From assembly GCA_904420255.1 (NCBI GenBank), contig CAJFUT010000047.1, positions 1 to 8,721 on the forward strand: 8,721 bases of DNA, written 5' to 3'. The position numbers and the translations under genes were made by a program. The notes below the pieces were generated by a model. That model made no database searches. It saw only the letters and a program-made list of their open reading frames with translations, and was not told where the DNA came from. Shown here piece after piece: positions 1 to 7,146 of the stretch (position 1 is the stretch's first letter; each line of letters begins with the position of its first letter). This DNA comes from an uncultured Angelakisella sp. (GTDB lineage: Bacteria; Bacillota; Clostridia; Oscillospirales; Ruminococcaceae).

Positions 1-116
1 CGCTTCTGGCGGATGGACTTGTAAAGAAGGCTCTGGGGCAGCAGGGGAACGGCCTTGGTGAGGAATTTGTCCAGGCGCTGCCCGCAGTCGTTGGCGCCGA
101 TGACGAAGCGTTTCAT
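1..116 (-). CDS. RluA-family pseudouridine synthase, N-terminal fragment (runs off left edge)
   Basis: Only the first 38 codons are present. The protein starts MKRFVIGANDCGQRLDKFL and continues through a segment ending in LYKSIRQK. This is the N-terminal S4-like RNA-binding part of RluA-type pseudouridine synthases, in which an RLDKFL segment (here residues 14-19) precedes a helix leading to an RK/RQK-rich turn. These enzymes isomerise uridine to pseudouridine in rRNA or tRNA; the catalytic domain lies outside the window, so the target RNA cannot be assigned. The ATG at 116-114 is chosen because a GGGAGG Shine-Dalgarno site lies a few bases upstream (about 122-128), and an extended -10 promoter sits at 147-152 on the same strand. 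It is transcribed divergently from radC. Family assignment is good; the exact RluA/RluB/RluD-type subgroup is not resolvable. Confidence 0.8.
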   Translation of the reverse strand, partial: MKRFVIGANDCGQRLDKFLTKAVPLLPQSLLYKSIRQK

Positions 117-146
117 GGGATCCCTCCCGGTTTTGGATTCCCCCCA

Positions 147-155
147 ATTATAGCA
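147..155 (-). promoter_or_regulatory. Extended -10 promoter of the RluA-family gene
   Basis: On the minus strand the sequence reads TGCTATAAT, a perfect extended -10 element (TGn plus TATAAT, the hexamer at 152-147). The -35 region about 17 bases upstream (TTTTCC-like) is a poor match, which fits an extended -10 promoter. It lies about 30 bases upstream of the ATG. Confidence 0.7.
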
Positions 156-201
156 TATTTTCCATCTTGGGAAAACCGCCGCCTCTCCGGGAAACAAAAG
201 C

Positions 202-230
202 TTTCCCCGCCGGTGAAATTGTGCTATCAT
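202..230 (+). promoter_or_regulatory. Probable promoter of radC
   Basis: TGCTATCAT at 222-230 is an extended -10 element with hexamer TATCAT at 225-230, one base off consensus. The hexamer 17 bases upstream is TTTCCC (202-207), a weak -35. That -35 lies in the right arm of an inverted repeat, GGGAAA (189-194) and TTTCCC (202-207). The predicted start is near 237, about 35 bases before the radC ATG. Confidence 0.6.
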
Positions 231-271
231 AGAAAAAACAGCCGGCGTTTGCCGCGGAAGGGGGCGGGGGC

Positions 272-985
272 ATGGGGATCCACGACGGGCACCGGGAACG
301 GGTCAAGGAAGAGGTGCTGAAAACCGGCCTGGAGCATCTGCCGCCCCACCGGGTGCTGGAGTACCTCCTCTTTTTCGCCAAGCCCCGGGGAGATACCAAC
401 GAACTGGCCCACAGCCTGATCCAGCGGTTCGGCTCCCTGACGGGGGTGCTGGACGCGCCCTATGAGGAGCTGCTCCAGGTGAAGGGGGTGGGCAGGAACA
501 CCGCCCTCCTGCTGCGGGTCATCCCGGAGGTGGCCCGGCGCTACTACCGGGAAAAGGCGGACACCGCCCCCCGGGGGAACCTGATGGAATGGGTGGCGGA
601 GCAGATGGTGGCCCGGTATGTGGGCTATACCGAGGAACGCTTTATGCTGGTCTGCCTGGACAATAAGCTGAAGGTCCTCTTTTTTGACATGGTGGCGGTG
701 GGAGTGGCGGATTCGGTCCAGGTGCAGTTCCGCACCCTGGCCCAGATCGCCCTGCGCTACAACGCCACCGGGGTGATCCTGGGCCACAACCATCCCCACG
801 GCATGGCCCTTCCCTCCCGGGCGGACCGGGAGGCCACCCGGAACCTGGCCCGGATGTTCCACGGGCTCTCCATCGACCTGCTGGACCACATCGTGGTGGC
901 GGGGGACGACTATGTTTCCATGGCCCAGTCCGGGATGCTCTCCGACGCCTTCCACGAGCCGGGCTGGCGGGAGGGGCCGGAATGA
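272..985 (+). CDS. radC: RadC family protein (JAB/MPN metalloprotease-like fold)
   Basis: The 237-residue product has the usual two-part layout of RadC. An N-terminal half carries a helix-hairpin-helix-like segment (about residues 66-90, LLQVKGVGRNTALLL). A C-terminal JAB/MPN domain (about 110-227) carries the metal-binding motif HNHPHG (H172, H174), the downstream PS (181-182) and D185. The family block DLLDHIVV-GDDY-S follows at 203-216. The name comes from an old radiation-sensitivity assignment in E. coli that is no longer accepted as DNA repair; the molecular role of the family is unsettled. The more usual form of the motif is HNHPSG, so H176 is a local variation outside the expected metal ligands. 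The ATG is preceded by a purine-rich GGAAGGGGG site. The gene is flanked by its own promoter and terminator, so it is probably monocistronic. No LexA box is visible upstream. Confidence 0.93.
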   Translation: MGIHDGHRERVKEEVLKTGLEHLPPHRVLEYLLFFAKPRGDTNELAHSLIQRFGSLTGVLDAPYEELLQVKGVGRNTALLLRVIPEVARRYYREKADTAPRGNLMEWVAEQMVARYVGYTEERFMLVCLDNKLKVLFFDMVAVGVADSVQVQFRTLAQIALRYNATGVILGHNHPHGMALPSRADREATRNLARMFHGLSIDLLDHIVVAGDDYVSMAQSGMLSDAFHEPGWREGPE

Positions 986-1000
986 CCGGCGGCCCAGGGA

Positions 1001-1033
1001 CGAACGGGGAAAACCAATCCCCGTTTGTTTTTT
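1001..1033 (+). terminator. Intrinsic terminator after radC
   Basis: The stem AACGGGG (1003-1009) pairs with CCCCGTT (1019-1025) around a nine-base A-rich loop. It can be extended outward by a G-U and a C-G pair, and is followed by TGTTTTTT (1026-1033). It lies 15 bases after the radC stop and separates radC from the SOS unit downstream. Confidence 0.88.
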
Positions 1034-1064
1034 GCGGCGGCAAAGCGGCCCATAATAAAGATAA

Positions 1065-1089
1065 GCGCCGGGAGCCCGCGGCGCCGGGA
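1065..1089. repeat. GC-rich short direct/inverted repeat upstream of the SOS promoter
   Basis: The nonamer GCGCCGGGA occurs at 1065-1073 and again at 1081-1089. GCGCCG (1065-1070) and CGGCGC (1079-1084) could also form a six-pair stem. It ends six bases before the -35 hexamer. It may be chance in GC-rich DNA; no function is claimed. Confidence 0.4.
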
Positions 1090-1094
1090 AAATC

Positions 1095-1123
1095 TTGTCA
1101 ATGCGGGGAATTTGTGATATAGT
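1095..1123 (+). promoter_or_regulatory. Promoter of the methyltransferase-uvrB-uvrA unit
   Basis: The -35 hexamer is TTGTCA (1095-1100). Exactly 17 bases later comes the -10 hexamer TATAGT (1118-1123), preceded by TGA, so it is also an extended -10. Each hexamer differs from consensus at one position. The expected start is near 1130, immediately before the LexA box. Confidence 0.85.
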
Positions 1124-1131
1124 AAGAAAAT

Positions 1132-1143
1132 GAACGAATGTTC
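1132..1143. promoter_or_regulatory. LexA (SOS) box, Gram-positive type
   Basis: GAACGAATGTTC is a perfect match to the Gram-positive LexA/DinR core GAAC-N4-GTTC, and its centre GAAT fits the RNRY pattern of the Bacillus subtilis consensus. It starts about nine bases after the -10 hexamer, at roughly +2 to +13 of the predicted transcript, where bound repressor would block initiation or promoter escape. I saw no other GAAC-N4-GTTC in the window. In B. subtilis, uvrBA is an established LexA-repressed operon, which supports the reading. Confidence 0.85.
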
Positions 1144-1162
1144 TGATTTGTGTCTGTCTTTC

Positions 1163-1170
1163 AAGAGGTG
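1163..1170 (+). promoter_or_regulatory. Shine-Dalgarno site that decides the methyltransferase start
   Basis: AAGAGGTG contains GAGGTG (1165-1170), complementary to the 16S 3' end, six bases before TTG at 1177. No comparable site precedes the in-frame GTG at 1150, which lies only about 20 bases from the predicted transcription start and just after the LexA box. Confidence 0.7.
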
Positions 1171-1176
1171 GATGGG

Positions 1177-1971
1177 TTGGCGGAGGAAAACAGGTATATC
1201 ATCGATTTCTACAATCATTACGACGAGGACGGCCGCCTGGCCCCGAGGCACGGGACGGTGGAATTCCTCACCACCATGCATTACATCGAAAAGTACATCC
1301 GGCCCGGCAGCCGGGTCCTGGAAATCGGCGCCGGCACCGGGCGGTACTCCCATGCCCTGGCCCGCCGGGGATACGCTGTCGACGCGGTGGAACTGGTGGC
1401 GCACAACATCGAGGTTTTCCGCCAGAACACCCTGGCGGGGGAGGAGGTCACCGTCGTTCAGGGCAACGCCCTGGACCTTTCCGCCTTTCCCGACGGCCGG
1501 TACGACATCACACTGCTGCTGGGCCCCCTGTACCACCTTTACAGCGAGGAGGACAAGCGCCGGGCCCTGGGGGAGGCCATCCGGGTCACCAGGGCGGGGG
1601 GCGTGGTCTTCGCCGCCTATGTCATATCGGACGGCTGCCTTCTGGACGAGGGCTTCCTCCGGGGGAACGTCAACGTGGCGGAGTATGTGGAGAAAGGGCT
1701 CCTGGACCCCCGGACCTTCGCCGCCAGGTCGGAGCCCAAGGACCTGTTCGAGCTGGTCCGCCGGGAGGACGTGGACCGGCTGATGTCGGCGTTCCCCGTG
1801 ACCCGGCTTCATTATGTGGCGTCGGATGGCTGCGCCCTGCTGCTGCGGGAGGCCATCGACGCCATGGACGACAGCCTTTTCCGGCTTTACCTGGACTACC
1901 ACCTGGCCACCTGCGAGCGGGAGGACCTGGTGGGCGTCACCAGCCACGCCCTGGATATTTTCCGGAAATAA
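1177..1971 (+). CDS. Class I SAM-dependent methyltransferase, SOS-operon leader gene
   Basis: The product is 264 residues from the TTG at 1177, beginning M-AEENRYIIDFYNHYDEDGR. A Rossmann-type SAM-binding domain is clear: motif I VLEIGAGTG (47-55), an acidic residue at the end of strand 2 (E72 in DAVEL), an acidic NALDLS loop, and a motif-IV-like LLLGPLYHL. No signal peptide or membrane segment is seen, so it should be cytoplasmic. The C-terminal third, about 90 residues, contains conserved-looking acidic and aromatic segments of unknown role. I recognise the general type from Clostridia, where it is annotated only as a class I methyltransferase; the substrate (protein, small molecule, RNA or DNA) cannot be read from sequence. 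DNA methyltransferase target motifs such as DPPY or NPPY are absent. It is the first gene after a LexA-controlled promoter, and uvrB follows after 81 bases. A start at GTG 1150 is possible but less well supported. Confidence 0.9.
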   Translation: MAEENRYIIDFYNHYDEDGRLAPRHGTVEFLTTMHYIEKYIRPGSRVLEIGAGTGRYSHALARRGYAVDAVELVAHNIEVFRQNTLAGEEVTVVQGNALDLSAFPDGRYDITLLLGPLYHLYSEEDKRRALGEAIRVTRAGGVVFAAYVISDGCLLDEGFLRGNVNVAEYVEKGLLDPRTFAARSEPKDLFELVRREDVDRLMSAFPVTRLHYVASDGCALLLREAIDAMDDSLFRLYLDYHLATCEREDLVGVTSHALDIFRK

Positions 1972-1987
1972 GGGGCGTGTCATCCTC

Positions 1988-2025
1988 CGGGGAGGGGACG
2001 GCGGCCCAGGCCCCCCCTTTCCCCG
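1988..2025 (+). other. GC-rich hairpin in the methyltransferase-uvrB gap
   Basis: The arm CGGGGAGGGG (1988-1997) can pair with CCCC-TTT-CCCCG (2014-2025), leaving two T residues bulged. No U-run follows, so it is not an intrinsic terminator. It ends 17 bases before the uvrB Shine-Dalgarno site and could stabilise or process the message. This is a secondary-structure inference by eye only. Confidence 0.4.
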
Positions 2026-2052
2026 TAAAATACCAAGAAACGAGGTGATCCC

Positions 2053-4017
2053 ATGCCGGATCATTTTGAACTGGTTTCCCCCTTCCAGCCCACCGGGGAC
2101 CAGCCCCAGGCCATCCAGGCCCTGGTGGACAGCATCCGGGCGGGGAACCGGGAGCAGATTCTGAAGGGGGTCACCGGCTCCGGGAAGACCTTCACCATGG
2201 CCAACATCATCCAGCAGGTGAACCGCCCCACCCTCATCCTGGCCCACAACAAGACCCTGGCGGCCCAGCTCTGCTCGGAATTCAAGGAATTTTTCCCCCA
2301 TAACGCGGTGGAATATTTTGTTTCCTACTATGACTACTACCAGCCGGAGGCCTACATCGCCTCCACCGACACCTATATCGAAAAGGACAGCGCCATCAAC
2401 GAGGAGATCGAGCGGCTGCGCCATTCCGCCACCTCCGCCCTGGCGGAGCGCCGGGACGTCATCATCGTTTCCAGCGTGTCCTGCATCTACACCCTGGGGG
2501 ACCCCATCGACTACCAGAACATGGTCATCTCCCTGCGCACCGGCATGGAAAAGGACCGGGACCAGTTCATCAAAAAGCTGGTGGAGCTCCAGTACGAGCG
2601 CAACGACCTGAACTTCGCCCGGAACAAATTCCGGGTGCGGGGGGATGTGGTGGAGGTCTACCCCGCCTATTCCGCCGACAGCGCCATCCGGGTGGAGTTT
2701 TTCGGGGACGAGGTGGACCGCATCGCGGAGATCAACACCGTCACCGGCGAGGTAAAGAATTTTGTCAGCCATGTGGCCATCTATCCCGCCTCCCATTACA
2801 TCGTCCCCCGGGAACGGATCCTCCGGGCGGTGGAGGAGATCCGCCGGGAATGCGACGAGCGGGTGGCCTATTTCCGCCAGAACGACAAGTTCATCGAGGC
2901 CCAGCGCATCGCCGAGCGGACCAACTACGACATGGAGATGCTCCTGGAAATCGGTTTCTGCAAAGGGATCGAGAACTATTCCCGGGTCCTCTCCGGCCGG
3001 GCGCCGGGCAGCACCCCATACACTCTGCTGGACTATTTCCCCAAGGATTTCCTCATGTTCATCGACGAATCCCATGTCACCCTGCCCCAGGTGCGGGGGA
3101 TGTACGGCGGGGACCGGGCCCGGAAGGAGAGCCTGGTGCAGTACGGCTTCCGGCTTCCCTCCGCCCTGGACAACCGTCCCCTGAATTTTGAGGAGTTCAA
3201 CCAGAAGCTGAACCAGGTGGTCTACGTCAGCGCCACCCCGGGCCAGCTGGAGCGGCAGAACGGCGCGCCGGTGGTGGAGCAGATCATCCGCCCCACCGGC
3301 CTCATCGACCCGGAGATCATCGTCCGGCCGGTGGAGGGGCAGATCGACGACCTGATGAGCGAATGCAACACCCGCGCCGCCCGGGGGGAGCGGGTGCTGG
3401 TGACCACCCTCACCAAAAAAATGGCGGAGGACCTCACCGACTACATGGAAAAGGCGGGGATTCGGGTCCGGTATATGCACCACGACATCGACACCATCGA
3501 GCGGATGGAGATCATCCGGGACCTGCGGATGGGGGAATTCGACGTGCTGGTGGGGATCAACCTCCTCCGGGAGGGGCTGGACATCCCCGAGGTGTCCCTG
3601 GTAGCCATCCTGGATGCCGACAAGGAGGGCTTCCTCCGCAGCGAAACCAGCCTCATCCAGACCATCGGCCGGGCCGCCCGGAACGTGAACGGCCAGGTGA
3701 TCATGTACGCCGATTCGGTGACCGATTCCATGGAGCGGGCCATCAGTGAAACCTACCGCCGCCGGGAGATCCAGCAGCGGTATAACCAGGAGCACGGCAT
3801 CACCCCCAAGTCTATCCAGAAGGAGATCCGGGAGGTGCTGGAGATTTCCACCAACGAATCGGTGGACAAGAAGCTGAAGAAGCGGATGAGCCCCAAGGAG
3901 CGGGAGGCCATGATCGCCAAGCTCACCGCCGAGATGCGGGCCGCCGCCAAGATTCTGGAGTTCGAGCACGCCGCCTATCTGCGGGATAAGATTCAGAAGC
4001 TCCGGGAAGAAAAGTAA
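2053..4017 (+). CDS. uvrB: UvrB, excision nuclease damage-verification helicase
   Basis: The 654-residue product is full length for UvrB. UvrA loads UvrB onto damaged DNA; UvrB verifies the lesion with its hairpin and recruits UvrC for incision (nucleotide excision repair, cytoplasm). Visible motifs in order: Walker A GVTGSGKT (39-46); the beta-hairpin [10 protein letters not shown] (92-101), whose tyrosines 92, 93, 95 and 96 fall at the E. coli UvrB positions; helicase motif II DESH (338-341); motif III-like VSATPG (392-397); motif V region [13 protein letters not shown] (501-513); motif [10 protein letters not shown] (536-543); and a C-terminal UVR domain (about 617-652) that contacts UvrC. 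All key residues are intact. The ATG has GAGGTG five bases upstream. The gap before the gene lacks a convincing promoter, so it is probably co-transcribed with the methyltransferase from the LexA-controlled promoter. uvrA follows after 18 bases. uvrC is not in the window. Confidence 0.98.
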   Translation: MPDHFELVSPFQPTGDQPQAIQALVDSIRAGNREQILKGVTGSGKTFTMANIIQQVNRPTLILAHNKTLAAQLCSEFKEFFPHNAVEYFVSYYDYYQPEAYIASTDTYIEKDSAINEEIERLRHSATSALAERRDVIIVSSVSCIYTLGDPIDYQNMVISLRTGMEKDRDQFIKKLVELQYERNDLNFARNKFRVRGDVVEVYPAYSADSAIRVEFFGDEVDRIAEINTVTGEVKNFVSHVAIYPASHYIVPRERILRAVEEIRRECDERVAYFRQNDKFIEAQRIAERTNYDMEMLLEIGFCKGIENYSRVLSGRAPGSTPYTLLDYFPKDFLMFIDESHVTLPQVRGMYGGDRARKESLVQYGFRLPSALDNRPLNFEEFNQKLNQVVYVSATPGQLERQNGAPVVEQIIRPTGLIDPEIIVRPVEGQIDDLMSECNTRAARGERVLVTTLTKKMAEDLTDYMEKAGIRVRYMHHDIDTIERMEIIRDLRMGEFDVLVGINLLREGLDIPEVSLVAILDADKEGFLRSETSLIQTIGRAARNVNGQVIMYADSVTDSMERAISETYRRREIQQRYNQEHGITPKSIQKEIREVLEISTNESVDKKLKKRMSPKEREAMIAKLTAEMRAAAKILEFEHAAYLRDKIQKLREEK

Positions 4018-4020
4018 ACA

Positions 4021-4027
4021 GGGAGGA
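4021..4027 (+). promoter_or_regulatory. Shine-Dalgarno site that decides the uvrA start
   Basis: GGGAGGA lies eight bases before the TTG at 4036. The residues that follow ([17 protein letters not shown]) match the usual UvrA N-terminus, so the TTG is the natural start. No ATG or GTG is available at the right distance. Confidence 0.75.
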
Positions 4028-4035
4028 ACCAGCAT

Positions 4036-6864
4036 TTGGCAACGGATAAAATCATCATCAAGGGCGCCAGGGAAAACAACCTGAAAAACGTGGACCTGGA
4101 GCTGCCCCGGGACCAGCTCATCGTCTTTACGGGGCTTTCCGGCTCGGGGAAGACCTCCCTGGCCTTCGATACCATCTACGCCGACGGACAGCGGCGGTAT
4201 GTGGAGAGCCTCTCCTCCTATGCCCGGATGTTCCTGGGGCAGATGGACAAGCCCGATGTGGACTACATCGAGGGGCTTTCCCCGGCCATCTCCATCGACC
4301 AGAAGACCACCTCCAAAAACCCCCGATCCACCGTGGGCACCGTCACCGAAATCTACGACTACCTCCGCCTGCTTTACGCCCGCATCGGCATCCCTCACTG
4401 CCCGGTCTGCGGCAGGGAGATTTCCCAGCAGACGGTGGACCAGATTGTGGACAAGGTGATGGCCCTGCCGGAGGGGACCCGCATCCAGGTGATGGCCCCG
4501 GTGGTGCGCCGCCGGAAGGGGGAGCACCAGAAGGAGCTGGAGGCGGCCCGGCGCTCCGGCTATGTCCGGGTCCGGGTGGACGGCAGCCTTTACGAGCTTT
4601 CGGAGGACATCCGCCTGGACAAGAACAAAAAGCACACCATCGAGGTGGTGGTGGACCGGCTGGTGATCCGCCCGGAAATCCGCTCCCGCCTCACCGATTC
4701 CATCGAATCCGCCTCCTCCCTCACCGGGGGGCTGGCCCTGGTGGACGTGGTGGGAGGGGAGGAGATCCTTTTTTCCCAGAACTACGCCTGCCCCGACCAC
4801 GACGACATCTCCATCGAGGAGCTGGCCCCCAGTATGTTCTCCTTCAACAACCCCTTCGGGGCCTGCGAGAAGTGCACCGGCCTGGGCACCTTCCAGCGGG
4901 TGGACCCGGACCTGGTGGTGAGCAACCCGGACCTTTCCCTGGCCCAGGGGGCCATCCGGGCCTCCGGCTGGAATTACCAGGACGGCGGCATCGCCAAGAT
5001 GTATTTCGACGGCCTTTCCAAACATTTTGACATTCCCCTGGATGTGCCGGTGCGGGAGCTGCCCAAGGAGAAAATGGACATCATCCTCTACGGCAGCAAA
5101 GGGGAAAAGTTCCAGATGCAGCGGGAAACCGGCACCATGACCGGCAGCTACTACACCGACTTCGAGGGCGTCATCAACAACCTGGAGCGCCGCTATAAGG
5201 AAACCACCAGCGAATACGCCCGCTTTGAGCTGAATAACTACATGACGGCGGTGGAGTGCCCCGTCTGCCACGGGGACCGGCTGAAAAAGATCATCCTGGC
5301 GGTGACGGTGGGGGGCAAGAATATCGCCGACTTCTGCAAGCTGTCGGTGAAGGACGCCTACCGCTTTGTGGAGGAGCTGCCCCTCACCCGGCAGCAGGAG
5401 CTGATCGCCGGGCAGATCCTCAAGGAGATCAAGTCCCGGCTGGGCTTTCTCATCAACGTGGGCCTGGATTACCTCACCCTGGCCCGGTCCGCCAGCACCC
5501 TTTCCGGCGGGGAAAGCCAGCGGATCCGGCTGGCCACCCAGATCGGCTCCAGCCTGGTGGGGGTGCTGTACATCCTGGACGAGCCCAGCATCGGCCTCCA
5601 CCAGCGGGACAACGACCGCCTCATCGCCACCCTGAAGCGGCTGCGGGACCTGGGGAATACCGTCATTGTGGTGGAGCACGACGAGGATACCATGCGGGCC
5701 TCGGATTTCATCGTGGACGTGGGCCCCGGGGCGGGCATCCACGGCGGGGAGATCATCTTCGCCGGCTCCCCGAAGGAGATTGTCAACTGTGAGCAGTCCA
5801 TCACCGGGCAGTACCTCAGCGGGAAAAAGCAGATTCCGGTCCCGGCGGTCCGCCGCCCGGGGAACGGGGAATTCCTCCAGGTCCTGGGGGCCGCGGAAAA
5901 CAACCTGAAAAACATCGACGTTTCCTTCCCCCTGGGGACCTTCATCGCCGTCACCGGGGTTTCCGGCTCCGGAAAGAGCAGCCTGGTCAACGAAATCCTC
6001 TACAAGGGACTTTCCGCCGCCGTCAGCCGGGCGAGGGTCCGCCCCGGCGCCCATAAGGAGATCCGCGGGGTGGAATATCTGGACAAGGTCATCAACATCG
6101 ACCAGAGCCCCATCGGCCGCACCCCCCGCTCCAACCCCGCCACCTACACCGGCACCTTCACCGACATCCGGGAGGTATTCGCCTCCACCAACGACGCCAA
6201 GATGCGGGGCTACAAGAGCAACCGCTTCTCCTTCAACGTCAAGGGAGGGCGGTGCGAGGCCTGCGAGGGGGACGGCATCATCAAGATCGAGATGCACTTC
6301 CTTCCCGACGTCTTTGTCCCCTGCGAGGTCTGCAAGGGGCGGCGGTATAACCGGGAAACCCTGGAGGTCCACTACCGGGGAAAGAACATCTACGACATCC
6401 TGGAGATGACGGTGGAGGAGGGGCTGGCCTTCTTCGAGAACCACCCCAAAATCAAGCGGAAGCTCCAGACCCTCTACGACGTGGGCCTGGGGTACATCAA
6501 GATCGGCCAGCCGGCCACCACCCTCTCCGGCGGCGAGGCCCAGCGGGTGAAGCTGGCCACCGAGCTTTCCCGGCGCTCCACCGGGAAAACGGTCTATATC
6601 CTGGACGAGCCCACCACCGGCCTCCATTCCGCCGATGTGGAGAAGCTCATCGAGGTGCTGCAGAAGTTTGTGGACGCCGGTAATACAGTGATTGTCATTG
6701 AGCATAATATGGATGTCATCAAAACGGCGGACTACATCATCGACCTGGGGCCGGAGGGAGGCGACAAGGGCGGCACCCTGGTCTGCTGCGGCACCCCGGA
6801 GGAGGTGGCCGCCTGTCCCGCCTCCTATACCGGGCAGTATCTGAAAAACTGCCTGAAAAAGTAG
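4036..6864 (+). CDS. uvrA: UvrA, excision nuclease damage-sensing ATPase
   Basis: At 942 residues this is a normal-length UvrA, the dimeric ABC-type ATPase that finds bulky lesions and loads UvrB. Two ABC modules are visible. First: Walker A GLSGSGKT (33-40), signature LSGGESQR (489-496), Walker [13 protein letters not shown] (511-522). Second: Walker A GVSGSGKS (641-648), signature LSGGEAQR (830-837), Walker [12 protein letters not shown] (854-864). The C-terminal zinc finger is complete (C740, C743, C763, C766). The first zinc site is C252-x2-H255 with C277-x2-C280, so the second ligand is histidine rather than the usual cysteine. Further CxxC pairs lie at 122-125 (CPVC) and 408-411. The start is TTG at 4036, supported by GGGAGGA. 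It sits 18 bases after uvrB and probably shares its SOS-regulated transcript. No clear terminator follows; the next gene has its own strong promoter. Confidence 0.98.
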   Translation: MATDKIIIKGARENNLKNVDLELPRDQLIVFTGLSGSGKTSLAFDTIYADGQRRYVESLSSYARMFLGQMDKPDVDYIEGLSPAISIDQKTTSKNPRSTVGTVTEIYDYLRLLYARIGIPHCPVCGREISQQTVDQIVDKVMALPEGTRIQVMAPVVRRRKGEHQKELEAARRSGYVRVRVDGSLYELSEDIRLDKNKKHTIEVVVDRLVIRPEIRSRLTDSIESASSLTGGLALVDVVGGEEILFSQNYACPDHDDISIEELAPSMFSFNNPFGACEKCTGLGTFQRVDPDLVVSNPDLSLAQGAIRASGWNYQDGGIAKMYFDGLSKHFDIPLDVPVRELPKEKMDIILYGSKGEKFQMQRETGTMTGSYYTDFEGVINNLERRYKETTSEYARFELNNYMTAVECPVCHGDRLKKIILAVTVGGKNIADFCKLSVKDAYRFVEELPLTRQQELIAGQILKEIKSRLGFLINVGLDYLTLARSASTLSGGESQRIRLATQIGSSLVGVLYILDEPSIGLHQRDNDRLIATLKRLRDLGNTVIVVEHDEDTMRASDFIVDVGPGAGIHGGEIIFAGSPKEIVNCEQSITGQYLSGKKQIPVPAVRRPGNGEFLQVLGAAENNLKNIDVSFPLGTFIAVTGVSGSGKSSLVNEILYKGLSAAVSRARVRPGAHKEIRGVEYLDKVINIDQSPIGRTPRSNPATYTGTFTDIREVFASTNDAKMRGYKSNRFSFNVKGGRCEACEGDGIIKIEMHFLPDVFVPCEVCKGRRYNRETLEVHYRGKNIYDILEMTVEEGLAFFENHPKIKRKLQTLYDVGLGYIKIGQPATTLSGGEAQRVKLATELSRRSTGKTVYILDEPTTGLHSADVEKLIEVLQKFVDAGNTVIVIEHNMDVIKTADYIIDLGPEGGDKGGTLVCCGTPEEVAACPASYTGQYLKNCLKK

Positions 6865-6885
6865 GAAGAATTTTCCCACAGGCAC

Positions 6886-6914
6886 TTTACAAAAATATAC
6901 CGATGGGGTATAAT
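6886..6914 (+). promoter_or_regulatory. Promoter of the rubredoxin-flavodiiron operon
   Basis: TTTACA (6886-6891), a 17-base spacer and a perfect TATAAT (6909-6914) make a near-consensus vegetative promoter. It starts 22 bases after the uvrA stop, with a predicted leader of about 40 bases. No LexA box or clear operator is seen near it. Confidence 0.85.
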
Positions 6915-6960
6915 TAAGAACCGGACAAAACAAAATTCATCAAAGAAGGAGAGATTCACT

Positions 6961-7119
6961 ATGGCAAAGTACGTTTGCACTGTCTGCGGTTTCGTGTACG
7001 ATGAGGCGGAGGGCTACGCCGACGGCGGCATCGCCCCCGGCACCAAGTGGGAGGATGTCCCCGAGGACTTCACCTGCCCCCTCTGCGGCGTGGATAAGTC
7101 CATGTTCGAGGCTCAGTAA
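6961..7119 (+). CDS. Rubredoxin
   Basis: This small gene encodes 52 residues beginning [18 protein letters not shown]. It is a standard single-domain rubredoxin: one iron is held by four cysteines in two knuckles, CTVCG (C6, C9) and CPLCG (C39, C42). The usual aromatic core residues (Y4, Y13, W30, F37) and the [15 protein letters not shown] segment are present. Rubredoxins are cytoplasmic one-electron carriers. The Shine-Dalgarno AAGGAG (6946-6951) lies nine bases before the ATG. The flavodiiron gene starts 27 bases after its stop, with no terminator between, so this is very probably the electron donor of that enzyme. It is preceded by a near-consensus promoter, suggesting strong expression. 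Confidence 0.97.
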   Translation: MAKYVCTVCGFVYDEAEGYADGGIAPGTKWEDVPEDFTCPLCGVDKSMFEAQ

Positions 7120-7133
7120 TCCCGGCGATATTT

Positions 7134-7140
7134 GGAGGTG
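7134..7140 (+). promoter_or_regulatory. Shine-Dalgarno site that decides the flavodiiron protein start
   Basis: GGAGGTG lies six bases before ATG 7147. The in-frame TTG at 7132 overlaps this site and therefore cannot be the start it serves, so the ATG is chosen. Confidence 0.85.
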
Positions 7141-7146
7141 TTTCCC

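Noticed and set aside
227..955. A 242-codon minus-strand frame opposite radC
   Set aside because: Codon-bias shadow rich in H, G, P and V; radC on the plus strand carries the full family motif.
1150..1176. GTG 1150 as the methyltransferase start
   Set aside because: No Shine-Dalgarno site before it, and it lies close behind the LexA box; TTG 1177 has GAGGTG six bases upstream.
1130..1783. ATG at 1130 opening a 217-codon frame over the methyltransferase
   Set aside because: It is in another frame, its product is R/S/T/P/W-rich without a domain, and its ATG falls on the predicted transcription start with no room for a ribosome site.
2026..2031. TAAAAT as the -10 of a separate uvrB promoter
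   Set aside because: The region 17 bases upstream is GC-rich with no -35 resemblance, and there is no TGn extension; kept only as a weak possibility.
6851..6883. GCCTG and CAGGC around the uvrA stop as a terminator
   Set aside because: The stem is only five pairs with a loop of more than 20 bases and no U-run follows.
910..6933. A 2007-codon stop-free frame on the minus strand opposite the methyltransferase, uvrB and uvrA
   Set aside because: It is exactly codon-aligned with the three sense genes (all in the same frame), so a stop would need a sense TTA, CTA or TCA codon, which this GC-rich genome avoids. The translation is low-complexity (G, H, L, V, D rich) and has no recognisable domain; the sense genes are beyond doubt.
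7132..7146. TTG 7132 as the flavodiiron protein start
   Set aside because: It overlaps the GGAGGTG site that serves ATG 7147.
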